Shown: positions 21,826 to 31,455, numbered from the stretch's first letter. The stretch is DNA of 62,273 bases from Saccharospirillum impatiens DSM 12546 (GCF_000423605.1 NZ_KE384062.1:1-62273), one strand, 5' to 3'. The notes: generated by a model not told the origin, from the letters alone. A program made the numbers and translations.

Positions 21826-22134
21826 CTATACGGTTACCAGGCTGTTGTCGACAGCCAACCCCGAAGCAGGAACATAAGCTTCAGCACTCCAGTCATTTTC
21901 CCAGGTACCCTGGTCGGTGAAAAAACGGTACTGATACTGCTGGCCGACGGGCAGGTTGATTTCGATTTTGAAATCACCGGACTTCAGCCTTTTCATCGGG
22001 TGACTGGTGGTCGACCAGTCGTTAAAATCGCCCGCCAGTGCAACGGTGCTGGCCTCGCGCGCAGCCTCAGCTGGCAGTACAAAGGTACAGCGGCACTCAG
22101 GTTTGGAGGTGAGGTAGCGTTTCTTGACGGTCAT
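21826..22134 (-). CDS. Small CBM48-like (isoamylase early-set) protein
   Basis: A 102-residue protein consisting almost entirely of a CBM48/AMPK-beta-type immunoglobulin-like domain: VALAGDFNDW, a central MKRLKSGDFKIEINLP, and YQYRFFTDQGTWENDWSAE. These are the core motifs of glycogen-binding early-set domains, but no catalytic domain is attached. Stand-alone copies are widespread in proteobacteria without a firm function; they may bind alpha-glucans or serve as partner proteins (inference). The ATG has AAGGAA upstream. It is convergent with the LysR gene, only 14 bp apart. Confidence 0.85.
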   Translation of the reverse strand: MTVKKRYLTSKPECRCTFVLPAEAAREASTVALAGDFNDWSTTSHPMKRLKSGDFKIEINLPVGQQYQYRFFTDQGTWENDWSAEAYVPASGLAVDNSLVTV

Positions 22135-22308
22135 GGAATCTTCCTTTATCGGTGAACGAACGAAGCCTCTGTCGCCAAAGCATAGTAACGGGAATGAAAT
22201 CTCGCCAATGGGCAGGCGACGCCTGCGATGCTCCTTGCTAAACTCGGGCCATTGCTGTGTTTATGGTTGAAACAGGCTGGATCATTCCAGCGATCTTAAT
22301 AGGAATTC

Positions 22309-23571
22309 ATGACGATTTCACAACCGCCCATTCGGGTATCCACCAATCAGGCCGTCGACTGGGGGCTGCGCTGGTTGCGTGCCGAGCCTGGCGTCAGTTC
22401 GGGCTCGTCTTACGACAACTGGCCGGCATTTCTGGCCAGCGCCCGACAATGGCCTGCACAGCCTGCGATAGGCCTGTTTTCCTGGCTGTTCTGGTTGGGT
22501 CTGATCAACGGTATTCTGGCGTTCAGTGGTCTTATGGTCTGGCCCGATGGCAGCGGCATACACATGCTGATTTTTCTACTGGTGTTCTGGCTAGCGCCAC
22601 TGCTAGTACTGATATGGACACTGCTGAATGCCTGGTGGCGTAAGCGCAGTCCCTGGTGGCGCTATTGGCTCAGTGCAGAAGACGATGCCGTCATAGCGGC
22701 CTGGTGTGCGGCCCAAAGCTTAAAAGCACAGGCGTTGTATGTGGTCTCTGGCCTGGCCTGGATGTGGCTGATGTTGCTCACCCGGCAGTTGATTTTCTAT
22801 TGGAGCACGTCATTGCAGGGGGCATCGGCCAGAGTGGATGATGTGTTTGCGATGCTGACGCTCGGGCTGCTTGATGTTCCCGAGCCATTGGCGATCAGTG
22901 CGTCACAGGCGGGCAGTATTACCGGCTGGGAAACTCAATTGCTGAACTTTTCCGAGTACTGGGCTGTCTGGCTGACGCAGGTGACGCTGCTCTGGGTTGT
23001 GATTCCGGTTCTCGTTGCGTTGCTGATCAATCAGTTGATTTTGCGACGCAGGTTGGCGAGCTGGCCGCGCTGGAACCGCACCCTGCATCAGCGCTATGAG
23101 CAGCAGCGTCCGCAGGCATTGCATTTCGAATCGCTCACGCCAGAACAACCCGGTGTCTTCACGCCCGGCGATAAGGATCTCGATAATGCCCCGCTGATTT
23201 CGGGGGTGCCAGTCATGGTCTGGCAGGACCCGCCCATAAACCTGCCACAGGGGTCAGTGGTTATCGGGCGTGGCAGTTTGTCGCAAGACGAGGCAACGGT
23301 GATGCAACACACAGAACAGGAAGAGCCGGTCTGGGTGGTGTCGGCCCGGGCTGTGCCAACCGGCGATCTTGCTGACCTGATTACGCTCAGCGCCGGGACC
23401 CACAAAGAGGTGAAGGTGTTGTTGCACAGTTTGGCAGAGGCCGGGTCTGAACAACGGATCAATGAGCGTCACAGCTGGCAAGGCTTTGTCAGCAATCAGG
23501 AGTTGCCGGCGCGCCTCTACTGGCTCGATGAGGGAGCGAATGCGCAGGAGAAAGGGAAGTCGCGCCCATGA
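22309..23571 (+). CDS. DUF2868 membrane protein
   Basis: A 420-residue protein with about four to five transmembrane segments (for example IGLFSWLFWLGLINGILAFSG, LIFLLVFWLAPLLVLIWTL and VTLLWVVIPVLVALLINQLI) and a C-terminal cytosolic region of about 150 residues containing a GRGSLSQDEATV stretch. It belongs to the DUF2868 family, whose function is unknown. Its stop codon overlaps the start of the downstream DUF3482 GTPase gene by four bases (ATGA), and the two families are usually neighbours, so translation and function are probably coupled. The ATG has AGGA upstream. Confidence 0.85.
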   Translation: MTISQPPIRVSTNQAVDWGLRWLRAEPGVSSGSSYDNWPAFLASARQWPAQPAIGLFSWLFWLGLINGILAFSGLMVWPDGSGIHMLIFLLVFWLAPLLVLIWTLLNAWWRKRSPWWRYWLSAEDDAVIAAWCAAQSLKAQALYVVSGLAWMWLMLLTRQLIFYWSTSLQGASARVDDVFAMLTLGLLDVPEPLAISASQAGSITGWETQLLNFSEYWAVWLTQVTLLWVVIPVLVALLINQLILRRRLASWPRWNRTLHQRYEQQRPQALHFESLTPEQPGVFTPGDKDLDNAPLISGVPVMVWQDPPINLPQGSVVIGRGSLSQDEATVMQHTEQEEPVWVVSARAVPTGDLADLITLSAGTHKEVKVLLHSLAEAGSEQRINERHSWQGFVSNQELPARLYWLDEGANAQEKGKSRP

Positions 23572-24986
23572 CCACCAACTCGAGTTCCACAGCGCTAACC
23601 CCGGTTTTTGCCGTGGTTGGTCACCCGAACCAGGGTAAATCCAGTCTGGTGTCCACCCTGACCCAGGACGATCATATCGCGGTGTCTCCTGTCAGCGGCA
23701 CCACACGGGAGGCGCATCGCTATCAGCTGATGTTCGGGCAGACCGTGCTATACGAGTTGATTGATACACCCGGGTTTCAGCGAGCACGACAGATCATCGA
23801 CTGGTGCGAGCGGCACAGTGACAGTGCCGCAGGTCGACCCGACGCGTTGCGGCGGTTTGTCGGGGAGCATCGTCATGACCCCAAATTTGCCGACGACTGT
23901 GCCTTGCTGGTGCCTGTTTTGGCGGGGGCCGGCATCGTCTACGTTGTCGATACCAGCCAGCGCTTTGATGCCACCTTCGAAGCCGAATTAACGGTGCTGT
24001 CCTGGACAGCTCAGCCGCGGCTGGCCCTGCTTAACCCCATGCGGGAAACCGGCAATGAAGCCGACTGGCAAGTGGCGTTGCAGCAGTATTTCTCACTGGT
24101 ACGTACCTTTAACCCGTTGCAAGCACCCTTTGAGTCTCATCTTGCGCTGCTGCGCAGCATGGCTGAGATTCATTTGCCCTGGCGTGACGGGCTGAAACGC
24201 AGTGTCGAGGCATTGTCGGAGCAACGTCAGCAACGTCACCAGCACAGTGCCGAAGCCCTGGTTTTATACTTGCAGAACGTGTTGCAACACCGCTTGCGAT
24301 TACCCCTGGCCGGGCCGAAAGAGCAACTGAAGACGCAAGGGCTGGCGCAATTCAACCGCGATATACAGCGTCAGGAGCAGCAGTTGCAAGGGACGCTTGC
24401 TGAGTACTACGGTCACCGTAAACTTGACTGGAAAGGTGAATGGCAATCGCTGGCAACCGATGATCTGCTCGATGCACACGAATGGCGTGCCTGGGGGTTG
24501 TCGCGTGCCCGGTTGGCGTCGCTTAGCGGTGCAGCCGGGGCTGCCTCGGGTCTGGTTGTTGATGCAGCTGTTGGCGGGGCGTCGTTACTGCTCGGTGCTG
24601 TGGTAGGAGGAACACTGGGTGGTCTGGCAGGTGGCTTCGCCGGTCGCGACCCCCTGAGCTTTGAGGTGTTGTCTCGAGTGCCCGGGTATGAGCAATGGCA
24701 GTTGGGCCCGGTTTCCAATCTGGAATTCGCCCTGGCACTGGCCGGTCGGAGCTTGCGCAGCTGGTATCAGATGCGCTGTCGAAACCACGCCCGGCGCGAT
24801 GCCGTCATGCTCAAACAGTCGGACCTGAGTCGTTGGTTGGACGGGCTTGGGCGCAAACAGCAAGTTCAATGGGTGTACTGGGTTCGAAAAATGATGAAGC
24901 GATCCTTGACGGAGAGTGAACAAAGCCAGTTGATGGGCCTTATTCTTGCGCTGGGGGAGCAAATGGATAAACCTGAGTCTGACTAA
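23568..24986 (+). CDS. Era-like GTPase with DUF3482 C-terminal domain
   Basis: A 472-residue protein with an N-terminal GTPase domain: Walker A GHPNQGKSSL, the Thr of switch I in SGTTREAH and G3 DTPGF. The C-terminal part, from about residue 290, is DUF3482 and contains a long small-residue stretch (about 315-365) rich in Gly and Ala, resembling a glycine-zipper membrane insertion segment. This suggests a GTPase that acts at the inner membrane with the DUF2868 partner encoded immediately upstream (inference). The function of the pair is not established. The start overlaps the previous stop (ATGA). Confidence 0.87.
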   Translation: MTTNSSSTALTPVFAVVGHPNQGKSSLVSTLTQDDHIAVSPVSGTTREAHRYQLMFGQTVLYELIDTPGFQRARQIIDWCERHSDSAAGRPDALRRFVGEHRHDPKFADDCALLVPVLAGAGIVYVVDTSQRFDATFEAELTVLSWTAQPRLALLNPMRETGNEADWQVALQQYFSLVRTFNPLQAPFESHLALLRSMAEIHLPWRDGLKRSVEALSEQRQQRHQHSAEALVLYLQNVLQHRLRLPLAGPKEQLKTQGLAQFNRDIQRQEQQLQGTLAEYYGHRKLDWKGEWQSLATDDLLDAHEWRAWGLSRARLASLSGAAGAASGLVVDAAVGGASLLLGAVVGGTLGGLAGGFAGRDPLSFEVLSRVPGYEQWQLGPVSNLEFALALAGRSLRSWYQMRCRNHARRDAVMLKQSDLSRWLDGLGRKQQVQWVYWVRKMMKRSLTESEQSQLMGLILALGEQMDKPESD

Positions 24987-25062
24987 TGTTAGTTAACGGT
25001 TATTCCTGTGATACCATTTGCTGGTCATACTGGTTTATCAACTGTTTTAAGGACGCCGAAAC

Positions 25063-26058
25063 GTGATCTGGATTGTGCTGACCCTGGTGGTCGTGCTGTT
25101 GATCGTATTGGGCCCACGCCCGCGAGTCATGCTGCAATGGGTTGCCGATGAATTGCCGGTTGAGTTGGGTGGTCTGGCTAACTGGCTGGCTGAGTCCGAG
25201 CAGTCGCTGGGGGCGGTAACTGAAGGCGCAGAAAAGCACGTGCGTTTCGCGAACCCGGCGGTCCCCGCCAAGACGCCTCTGGTAGTGCTCTATTTGCACG
25301 GTTTCTCCGCCACCCGTCAGGAACTGGCGCCCATACCTGAACGAGTCGCCGAGGCCATTGGCGCAAATTACTACGGCGCTCGCCTGACCGGCCATGGGCT
25401 CGATGGCGAGAGTCTGGGTAAAGCGCGAGCGGGCGACTGGCTAAAAGACACGGCAGAAGCCTGGCAAATTGCCCGGTCACTCGGGGATAGGGTCATTGTC
25501 ATCAGTTGCTCTACGGGCGGCACTCTGTCTACCTGGCTGGCGCAGCAGCCATCGGCGCAAAAAGCGCTGGCGGCCATGGTGCTTTTTGCCCCCAACTATC
25601 AACCCCGGCACTGGGCGATGAAGCTGTTTGGCTGGCCCTGGTCGAGCTACTGGATGCGCCTGATCGCTGGCAATGAATACGGCTGGGAACCGGCGGGAGA
25701 ATTGAACGGGAAATACTGGACGCATTGCTATCCGACCCGTGTCTTGCATGAACTGCAAGCGCTGGTGGTTGCGGTGCGCAAAAGCGATTTGAACAGTATC
25801 CGGGTGCCTTCGTTGTTTTTATACAGTACCGATGATCAGGTGGTCAGTGCAAAATACACAGATCGTGTTTTTGATGAATGGGGTTCCCCGGTGAAGCAGC
25901 GCATTCGAATCGAGGGTGTGGAAGGGGAGTCAAATCACGTATTCACAGGTGACATCGTTGCACCGCATCGCACCGATACGAGCATCAGCCAGGTGATTGC
26001 ATTTCTGGAAGAGCAGGCCATTGTGGCCACTGGTGCGCCAGGTTCACCACAGGTGTAA
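25063..26058 (+). CDS. Membrane-anchored alpha/beta hydrolase
   Basis: A 331-residue protein with an N-terminal hydrophobic anchor (MIWIVLTLVVVLLIVLGPRP) and an alpha/beta-hydrolase fold: oxyanion-hole segment VVLYLHGFSATRQE, nucleophile elbow ISCSTGGTLSTW (Ser in S-x-S-x-G), the Asp region LFLYSTDDQVV and the His region EGESNHVFTGD. It resembles carboxylesterase/monoglyceride lipase-type enzymes; the substrate is unknown. It starts at GTG 25063 with AAGGA upstream and follows the DUF2868/DUF3482 pair after 76 bp on the same strand. Co-transcription is possible. It is convergent with the next gene. Confidence 0.85.
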   Translation: MIWIVLTLVVVLLIVLGPRPRVMLQWVADELPVELGGLANWLAESEQSLGAVTEGAEKHVRFANPAVPAKTPLVVLYLHGFSATRQELAPIPERVAEAIGANYYGARLTGHGLDGESLGKARAGDWLKDTAEAWQIARSLGDRVIVISCSTGGTLSTWLAQQPSAQKALAAMVLFAPNYQPRHWAMKLFGWPWSSYWMRLIAGNEYGWEPAGELNGKYWTHCYPTRVLHELQALVVAVRKSDLNSIRVPSLFLYSTDDQVVSAKYTDRVFDEWGSPVKQRIRIEGVEGESNHVFTGDIVAPHRTDTSISQVIAFLEEQAIVATGAPGSPQV

Positions 26059-26078
26059 CCCGGCGTTTGCTGCCAGTT

Positions 26079-26519
26079 TTAGAAGTGCAGCCCAACCGTG
26101 AAGTAGCTATTGCCAGGGTGTGCGCCACCTTCAATGAACAGGATGCGGTTGTTGATCAGGATATTCAGGCCAACTTCGGCAGCCAGACCGAAGTCGGCAT
26201 CCGGATCAGCCCCAATACCCGGGCCCAGGCTGGCGTAGAGGTCCAGTCCGGCATCGAGTGGGAACAATAAGCCCAGTGACAGATCGCCACCGATAGCGAC
26301 TTCGTCAGCGAACCCGGCGCCCAGTTCCAGCTCACCGTAAGTGTTCAGGCCGTTGTTCTGAAAGGCGGGAACACGGATTGGAAAACCAATGGCGCCGATG
26401 AAGCCGACACCACCACCGTAGGAAGCCAGACCCAGCTCAGCGCCCCCGCGTCCGCCTGCATAGGCAGTACTGGCCAGGGTGGCAGCGGCCAGGGTGGCAG
26501 CGATCACGATCTTTTTCAT
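26079..26519 (-). CDS. Small outer-membrane beta-barrel-like protein
   Basis: A 146-residue protein with a clear signal peptide (MKKIVIAATLAAATLASTAYA, cleavage after AYA). The mature part has alternating glycine and hydrophobic residues (GGDLSLGLLFPLDAGLDLYA) and ends in FTVGLHF, a C-terminal phenylalanine typical of outer-membrane barrels recognised by the BAM complex. It probably forms a small eight-stranded barrel. The function is unknown. GAGG precedes the ATG. It stands alone between convergent and divergent neighbours. Confidence 0.75.
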   Translation of the reverse strand: MKKIVIAATLAAATLASTAYAGGRGGAELGLASYGGGVGFIGAIGFPIRVPAFQNNGLNTYGELELGAGFADEVAIGGDLSLGLLFPLDAGLDLYASLGPGIGADPDADFGLAAEVGLNILINNRILFIEGGAHPGNSYFTVGLHF

Positions 26520-26725
26520 GGAAGCATCCTCAAAACTAGTCAGTGGGTGTATCGATGCTGAACGGCCCTGTTCATGAATCGCAGGAGGCAGTCTAGCCGG
26601 TATTCAAGCCAATTTGAACGCTGTAATGTCTGCGTTGAATCTGGAAAACGGTACCCGGGTCGCTTACACTTCGCGCCCCAACTCATGGCTCTGGATTTGC
26701 GATCCAGCCCGCTATAGGAAACAAC

Positions 26726-27733
26726 ATGACTGACACCACTGTAGCAGAAACCATTGCGGTTTCTGCAATGTACCACTTCGTTCGTCTTAATAACTTTGCC
26801 GACTACCGTCAACCCTTGCTTGATCTGATGGAGGACGAAGGCATTCGTGGCACACTGTTGCTGGCTTGCGAAGGCATCAATGGCACCGTCGCCGGTCGCC
26901 CGGAAGCGATTCAACGGTTGCTTGGCTGGCTCAAACAGCAAGGGCCGTTCTCGGGACTGAGCCATAAGGAATCGTTTTGCGATGACATGCCGTTTTACCG
27001 CACCAAGGTTAAACTCAAAAAAGAAATCGTCACCATGGGCGTCGAAGGCATCGACCCGCTCAATGTGGTGGGCACCTATGTAAAACCGGAAGACTGGAAT
27101 GCGTTGATTTCAGACCCCGAGGTTGTGCTGGTCGATACCCGCAACGAGTATGAAGTGGCTATTGGCACATTCCAGAATGCACTGAATCCCCATACCCAGA
27201 CGTTTCGTGAATTCCCGGACTATGTGAAACAGAATCTCGACCCGGCGAAGCACAAGAAAGTCGCCATGTTCTGTACCGGTGGCATACGGTGCGAAAAGTC
27301 CACGGCGTATCTTAAAGAGCAGGGCTTCAATGAGGTTTATCACCTCGAAGGAGGCATTCTCAAATACCTGGAAAATGTGCCGGAAGCCGACTCCCTCTGG
27401 CAGGGAGAGTGCTTTGTCTTCGATAACCGCGTCACGGTGAAGCATGGCCTCGAGCCCGGTCGGTATGATCAGTGTCATGCCTGCCGGATGCCCATTTGCG
27501 ATACCGAAAAAGCCCACGCTCATTATGAGCCCGGCGTCAGTTGCCCGCATTGTTACGACAAGGTCACTGAAGACCGTCGCCAGCGTTTTATTGAGCGTGA
27601 ACGTCAGGTGCAACTGGCCAAAGCGCGTGGTGAAGCTCACATTGGCGCAGATGCCAAAGAAAGCATCGAACAGCGCCGGGCTCTGAAAGCCGCTGAGCGT
27701 GAGGCCCAGCGGTCTGCTAACGTTTCGGCATAG
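26726..27733 (+). CDS. trhO: tRNA uridine(34) hydroxylase (rhodanese-like TrhO)
   Basis: TrhO (formerly YceA) catalyses oxygen-dependent 5-hydroxylation of uridine 34 in certain tRNAs, a first step to cmo5U/mo5U. The 335-residue protein has the N-terminal acylphosphatase-like domain ([14 protein letters not shown]), a rhodanese domain with [11 protein letters not shown] and catalytic Cys in [12 protein letters not shown], and a C-terminal cysteine-rich region ([10 protein letters not shown] and CPHCYD). The length and motifs fit the family. AGGAAA precedes the ATG. It is convergent with galM, with repeat copy 1 between them. Confidence 0.95.
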   Translation: MTDTTVAETIAVSAMYHFVRLNNFADYRQPLLDLMEDEGIRGTLLLACEGINGTVAGRPEAIQRLLGWLKQQGPFSGLSHKESFCDDMPFYRTKVKLKKEIVTMGVEGIDPLNVVGTYVKPEDWNALISDPEVVLVDTRNEYEVAIGTFQNALNPHTQTFREFPDYVKQNLDPAKHKKVAMFCTGGIRCEKSTAYLKEQGFNEVYHLEGGILKYLENVPEADSLWQGECFVFDNRVTVKHGLEPGRYDQCHACRMPICDTEKAHAHYEPGVSCPHCYDKVTEDRRQRFIERERQVQLAKARGEAHIGADAKESIEQRRALKAAEREAQRSANVSA

Positions 27734-27742
27734 TGTTTGGAA

Positions 27743-27928
27743 GCTCAAGCTTCCGAGTTCGAATTGGGTGTGTTGCCGGGAGTTCGTATCAGTCACCGGT
27801 TATACCTCTCTGGGGTCGGCGTAAACCCATCCATGGGGCCTAGATCGCAGCATCCTTGCTGCGAACTACCCCAGAGAGGTATAACCGGCACCTGATACTT
27901 AACTTGTCACGAACTCGAAAGCTTGAGC
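27743..27928. repeat. Dispersed palindromic element, copy 1, with nested outer arms
   Basis: Perfect 21-bp arms at 27796-27816 and 27868-27888 enclose a 51-bp core that contains two inner palindromes (CCATCCATGG at 27828-27837 and CGCAGCAT...TTGCTGCG at about 27847-27863). Outside the arms are further pairings: GTATCAG 27786-27792 with 27892-27898, AGTTCGT 27781-27787 with 27909-27915, and a 19-base arm 27743-27761 with 27910-27928 (one mismatch). It fills the gap between convergent trhO and galM. The core is shared with copies at 41451 and 45146. Confidence 0.9.
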
Positions 27929-27942
27929 CTCGTTGGCTGCCT

Positions 27943-29013
27943 TTAGTCTTGTCCGAACCCGAATACCAGAGTGGCCCGGTAAGTCTGCTCTGGGGTCAGG
28001 GTGCAATCGGGAAAGTGATCGTGATTGGGCGAATCGGGCCAGGCACCGGGTTCCATGCAAAATGCCCCATGCCGCAGGTAAGTGTCCCGCTCGTTTCTCG
28101 GCGTGCCACCCAGAAAACCACCACTGTAAAACTGCAAGCCGGGCAGGGTGCTCGAACAGCGCATCCAGCGACCGCTCGGGCTGTGTCGGGCTTCGGCCAT
28201 CAGTGTCAGCGGCCCTTCCATAGCGCTACCAAACACATAGTTGTGATCGTAACCGCCGGCCCGTGCCAGAGCGGAGTCGTCGAGGCTGGACAGTGCCTGG
28301 TCAATAGAGCGCCAGTCACGCAAGTCCAGTGCCGTTTCGGAAACCGGTATCAGTTCGCCAGTGGGCAGTAGAGTGGCGTCGATGTCAGTAACGGTGTCGC
28401 TGTAGACCCGAAACTGGTGATCTCTCAGCGAGCCAGCTGTTGCACCGGCCAGGTTGAAGTAGGCGTGGTTGGTCAGATTAACCAGCGTGGTTTCAGTTGT
28501 GCTCGCCTCGTAGTCAATAACAACATCATTCTCGTCGGTCAGCCGGATACGTTGAATAATGGACAGTTCGCCCGGGTATCCGGCATCGCCGGCGGGTGAT
28601 GTCAGGCTGAATGTCAGCGTTGGTTCGCCGTCTTCCAGGTTGATCTGGCCATCCCATACGCATTTACCGAACCCCTGTGAACCACCGTGCAAATGGTGAC
28701 CGCCGCTGTTGCACTCAAGGTCCAGCGCCTTGCCGTTGATGCGGGTTTTGCCATGACCGATACGGTTGGCGTAACGACCAATAGTCGCGCCAAAGTTGGC
28801 GTTCTGGGCAATAAAAGCGTCCAGTGTATCGCAGCCCAGCACCAGGCTTTCGCTGGCTGACATTCCGGGCAGCCGAAAACCGACAAATGCCGCCCCCAGG
28901 TTGTAAAACCGAGCTTCGCTGCCGTTTTTATTGCGCAGCGTGTAAGCCTTGACCGCGCGACCATCGCTCAGTGTGCCAATGGTTTCTTCCGAGTTGATGG
29001 GGGTGGCTGACAC
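27943..29013 (-). CDS. galM: Aldose 1-epimerase (galactose mutarotase)
   Basis: GalM interconverts the alpha and beta anomers of galactose so that GalK can use it; it acts in the cytoplasm or periplasm. The 356-residue protein shows GRYANRIGHGKTRINGKA, the His region SGGHHLHGGSQGFG, the LTNHAYFNLAG motif and the glutamate region near the end (HGAFCMEPGAWPDSPNH). Start GTG (29011-29013) has GGAG upstream. It is the last gene of galT-galK-galM, 89 bp after galK. The following gap contains a large palindromic element that may end the operon. Confidence 0.94.
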   Translation of the reverse strand: MSATPINSEETIGTLSDGRAVKAYTLRNKNGSEARFYNLGAAFVGFRLPGMSASESLVLGCDTLDAFIAQNANFGATIGRYANRIGHGKTRINGKALDLECNSGGHHLHGGSQGFGKCVWDGQINLEDGEPTLTFSLTSPAGDAGYPGELSIIQRIRLTDENDVVIDYEASTTETTLVNLTNHAYFNLAGATAGSLRDHQFRVYSDTVTDIDATLLPTGELIPVSETALDLRDWRSIDQALSSLDDSALARAGGYDHNYVFGSAMEGPLTLMAEARHSPSGRWMRCSSTLPGLQFYSGGFLGGTPRNERDTYLRHGAFCMEPGAWPDSPNHDHFPDCTLTPEQTYRATLVFGFGQD

Positions 29014-29102
29014 AGGTGACTCCAGTTTGTTATTGGGAACAGGGTAACTAGTCTGTGAGCTTCACTCTGACAAGTCCATCACGGCAACGGCTCACACCCC
29101 AA

Positions 29103-30251
29103 TTATTCGGGGTAGGCGCCGTCGACCGGATGGCAGACGTACACGCTTGGCACGATGCCAAAGTCGGCTTCGTAGCGCTGGTGAACCCGTTCAATAACAG
29201 CGTCGACCTGGTGCTCGTGCACCAGCGAGACGACACAACCACCAAAACCGCCACCGGTCATTCGAACGCCTCCCTGGTCGCCAATCAGATCGGCAATCAT
29301 TGCGACCAGGCCATCGATGGGCGCCACGGTAATTTCAAAATCATCGCGCATGGAGGCATGGCTGGCAGCCATCAGTTCGCTGATGCGTGGCCAGTCAGAT
29401 CGGGCGAGGGCGTCTGCCGCTGCCAGAGTGCGCGCGTTTTCAGTAATGATGTGACGGGCGCGCCGGTAAGTGACCGGGTCCATATCCTTTTTGGCTTGTT
29501 CAAGCTGTGCCATCGTTGCGTCGCGCAGTGCTGGTACTTGCAGGTGCCGGGCGGCAGCTTCGCACTGCAATCGGCGCTGGTTGTATTCGCTGTCAACCAG
29601 GCCGCGTTTAACGTTGGAGTTGATGATCACAATGGCCGCGTCCTGAGGCATCCGAACGGACTGGGTGGTCAGGCTGCGGCAGTCGATCAAAGCGGCATGA
29701 CCTTGCTGTCCGCGAGCCGAAATTAACTGATCCATAATGCCGCACTGGATGCCCACAAATTGATTCTCGGCTTGCTGGCTAAACAGCGCGGCCTGGGTAC
29801 CACTGAGGGTTTCGCCGGCCAGTTGCGTCATGGCGCGAGCGGTGACGACTTCCAGTGAAGCCGATGAACTCAGACCGGCTCCCTGAGGAACGTTGCCGGT
29901 AATCACCAGGTCAGCCCCGCTGAGCGAATACCCGGCTTTTCGCAGCACATTGCAGACACCCCGAACATAATCTGACCAGGGGGCTGCGCTGTCGTGTTCA
30001 ATGGGTTCATCCAAATGAAAACTGGAGCGTGCCCCGGCCAGGTCGAGGGCGACCAGATTCACGACCCGGTCTGAGCGCGGGTTACCCACGATGCAGGTGT
30101 GGTAGTCGATGGCCGCCGGTAACACAAAACCGTCGTTGTAGTCGGTGTGTTCGCCAATCAGGTTGACCCGGCCGGGTGCTTGAAAGTGGTGTCGTGCGCC
30201 AGTGCCATAAAGTCGTTCAAAGGCCTGGCAAGCAGTGGTGTACAAATCCAT
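29103..30251 (-). CDS. galK: Galactokinase
   Basis: GalK phosphorylates alpha-D-galactose at C1 with ATP (Leloir pathway). The 382-residue GHMP kinase has the galactokinase signature GRVNLIGEHTDYNDGFVLP near residue 25, the GHMP ATP-binding motif NVPQGAGLSSSASLEV, the active-site Asp region QCGIMDQLISA and the C-terminal MTGGGFGGCVVSL. It starts one base into the galT stop (TAATG), so the two are translationally coupled. The length matches E. coli GalK. Confidence 0.96.
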   Translation of the reverse strand: MDLYTTACQAFERLYGTGARHHFQAPGRVNLIGEHTDYNDGFVLPAAIDYHTCIVGNPRSDRVVNLVALDLAGARSSFHLDEPIEHDSAAPWSDYVRGVCNVLRKAGYSLSGADLVITGNVPQGAGLSSSASLEVVTARAMTQLAGETLSGTQAALFSQQAENQFVGIQCGIMDQLISARGQQGHAALIDCRSLTTQSVRMPQDAAIVIINSNVKRGLVDSEYNQRRLQCEAAARHLQVPALRDATMAQLEQAKKDMDPVTYRRARHIITENARTLAAADALARSDWPRISELMAASHASMRDDFEITVAPIDGLVAMIADLIGDQGGVRMTGGGFGGCVVSLVHEHQVDAVIERVHQRYEADFGIVPSVYVCHPVDGAYPE

Positions 30252-31300
30252 TAGCGTTGTTCCCGGTAGTGGATATCGCTGAGTGCCTGTAACCGGCTGG
30301 CAGCTTGCTCAGGCGTTAAATCACGTTGCGGTTCAGCCAGCATTTCATAGCCGACCATGAACTTGCGCACAGTGGCGCTGCGCAGCAAAGGTGGGTAAAA
30401 GTGCGCATGGACCTGCCAGTGGTCATTGGCATCGCCATCACTCGGCGCACCGTGCCAGCCCATTGAGTAGGGGAAAGAGGTCTCAAAGAGGTTGTCATAA
30501 CGGGTCGTCAGACGTTTGAGAATATCTGCCAGCGAGTGTTTTTCGTCGGGGGTCAGATCCGTCAGGTGACGCCGGTGCTGGCGGGGCATCAATAACGTTT
30601 CAAATGGCCAGCTCGCCCAGAAAGGGACCACCGCCAACCAGTGATCGTTGCTGACGACGGTGCGACTGCCGTCGGCGGCTTCGCGTTCAGCGTAGTCCAG
30701 CAGCAGTGGTCGGCCGTGCTGTTCAAAATAGGTGCGCTGAGCTGAGTGTTCACGCGCGGGCAGGGTCGGCAGTGCGTTGCTGGCCCAGATCTGGCCGTGT
30801 GGGTGCGGCTGTGAACACCCCATGACGGCCCCTTTGTTTTCAAACAACTGGACCCAGCGATAGCGGGCGCCCAGTTCTTTCAATTGGTCAACCCAGGTAT
30901 CCACGACTTTGCCAATGGCCGAGACTGACAACTGGGGCAGCGTCATCGCGTGATCCGGGCTGAAACACAGCACCCGGGCTTCCCCCTGTTCAGCCTGGAC
31001 ACGCATCAGCGGGTCATTCCCGGTCTCGAACTCGGGGGTATCAGCGGTTAAAGCGCCGAAATCGTTTCCAAAAACAAAGGTATCGGTGTACTCCGGGTTC
31101 CGGTCGCCTGAGATGCGGGTATTGCCTGCACAGAGGTAGCAATTCGGGTCGTGATGGGGCAGCTCAGGTTCGTTGACTGTCTCCATCTGCCCTTGCCAGG
31201 GCCGCTTGGAGCGGTGCGGAGAGACCAATACCCAATCTTCTGTCAGTGGGTTAAAGCGGCGGTGAGGGTGGTCACTCGGGTTGAAGGAATGGGCGCTCAT
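30251..31300 (-). CDS. galT: Galactose-1-phosphate uridylyltransferase
   Basis: GalT exchanges UMP between UDP-glucose and galactose-1-phosphate. The 349-residue protein has the zinc-site region [10 protein letters not shown], the active-site histidine triad in [12 protein letters not shown] and the C-terminal [11 protein letters not shown]. It is the first gene of galT-galK-galM. AGGAGG lies directly upstream of the ATG, and a perfect 16-bp GalR/LacI-type operator stands 41 bp before the start. No galE is present in the window; UDP-galactose epimerase must be encoded elsewhere. Confidence 0.96.
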   Translation of the reverse strand: MSAHSFNPSDHPHRRFNPLTEDWVLVSPHRSKRPWQGQMETVNEPELPHHDPNCYLCAGNTRISGDRNPEYTDTFVFGNDFGALTADTPEFETGNDPLMRVQAEQGEARVLCFSPDHAMTLPQLSVSAIGKVVDTWVDQLKELGARYRWVQLFENKGAVMGCSQPHPHGQIWASNALPTLPAREHSAQRTYFEQHGRPLLLDYAEREAADGSRTVVSNDHWLAVVPFWASWPFETLLMPRQHRRHLTDLTPDEKHSLADILKRLTTRYDNLFETSFPYSMGWHGAPSDGDANDHWQVHAHFYPPLLRSATVRKFMVGYEMLAEPQRDLTPEQAASRLQALSDIHYREQR

Positions 31301-31340
31301 GGCTGCCTCCTGTTATTCTTTGCATCGCAGTTTATCGCAT

Positions 31341-31356
31341 TTGAAAACGTTTTCAA
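31341..31356. promoter_or_regulatory. GalR/LacI-type operator upstream of galT
   Basis: TTGAAAACGTTTTCAA is a perfect 16-bp palindrome with the central CG typical of LacI/GalR-family operators. It lies between galT and the divergent LacI-type gene. A second, imperfect site centred on AAACGTTT (31435-31442) overlaps the leader of the regulator gene just before its Shine-Dalgarno, suggesting self-control. Confidence 0.85.
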
Positions 31357-31455
31357 GATTGAATTGGGACGGTAGGAGTCGCCTCGCGTTGTAACAGCTC
31401 TGAAAAGCGGTCAAACTTGGGCTTTGCATACTCAAAACGTTTCAGGAGTGGGGCA

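Noticed and set aside
27796-27888. Integron attC site
   Set aside because: The palindromic element has symmetrical arms with a conserved core, but no GTTRRRY sites or cassette structure, and it recurs between unrelated core genes.
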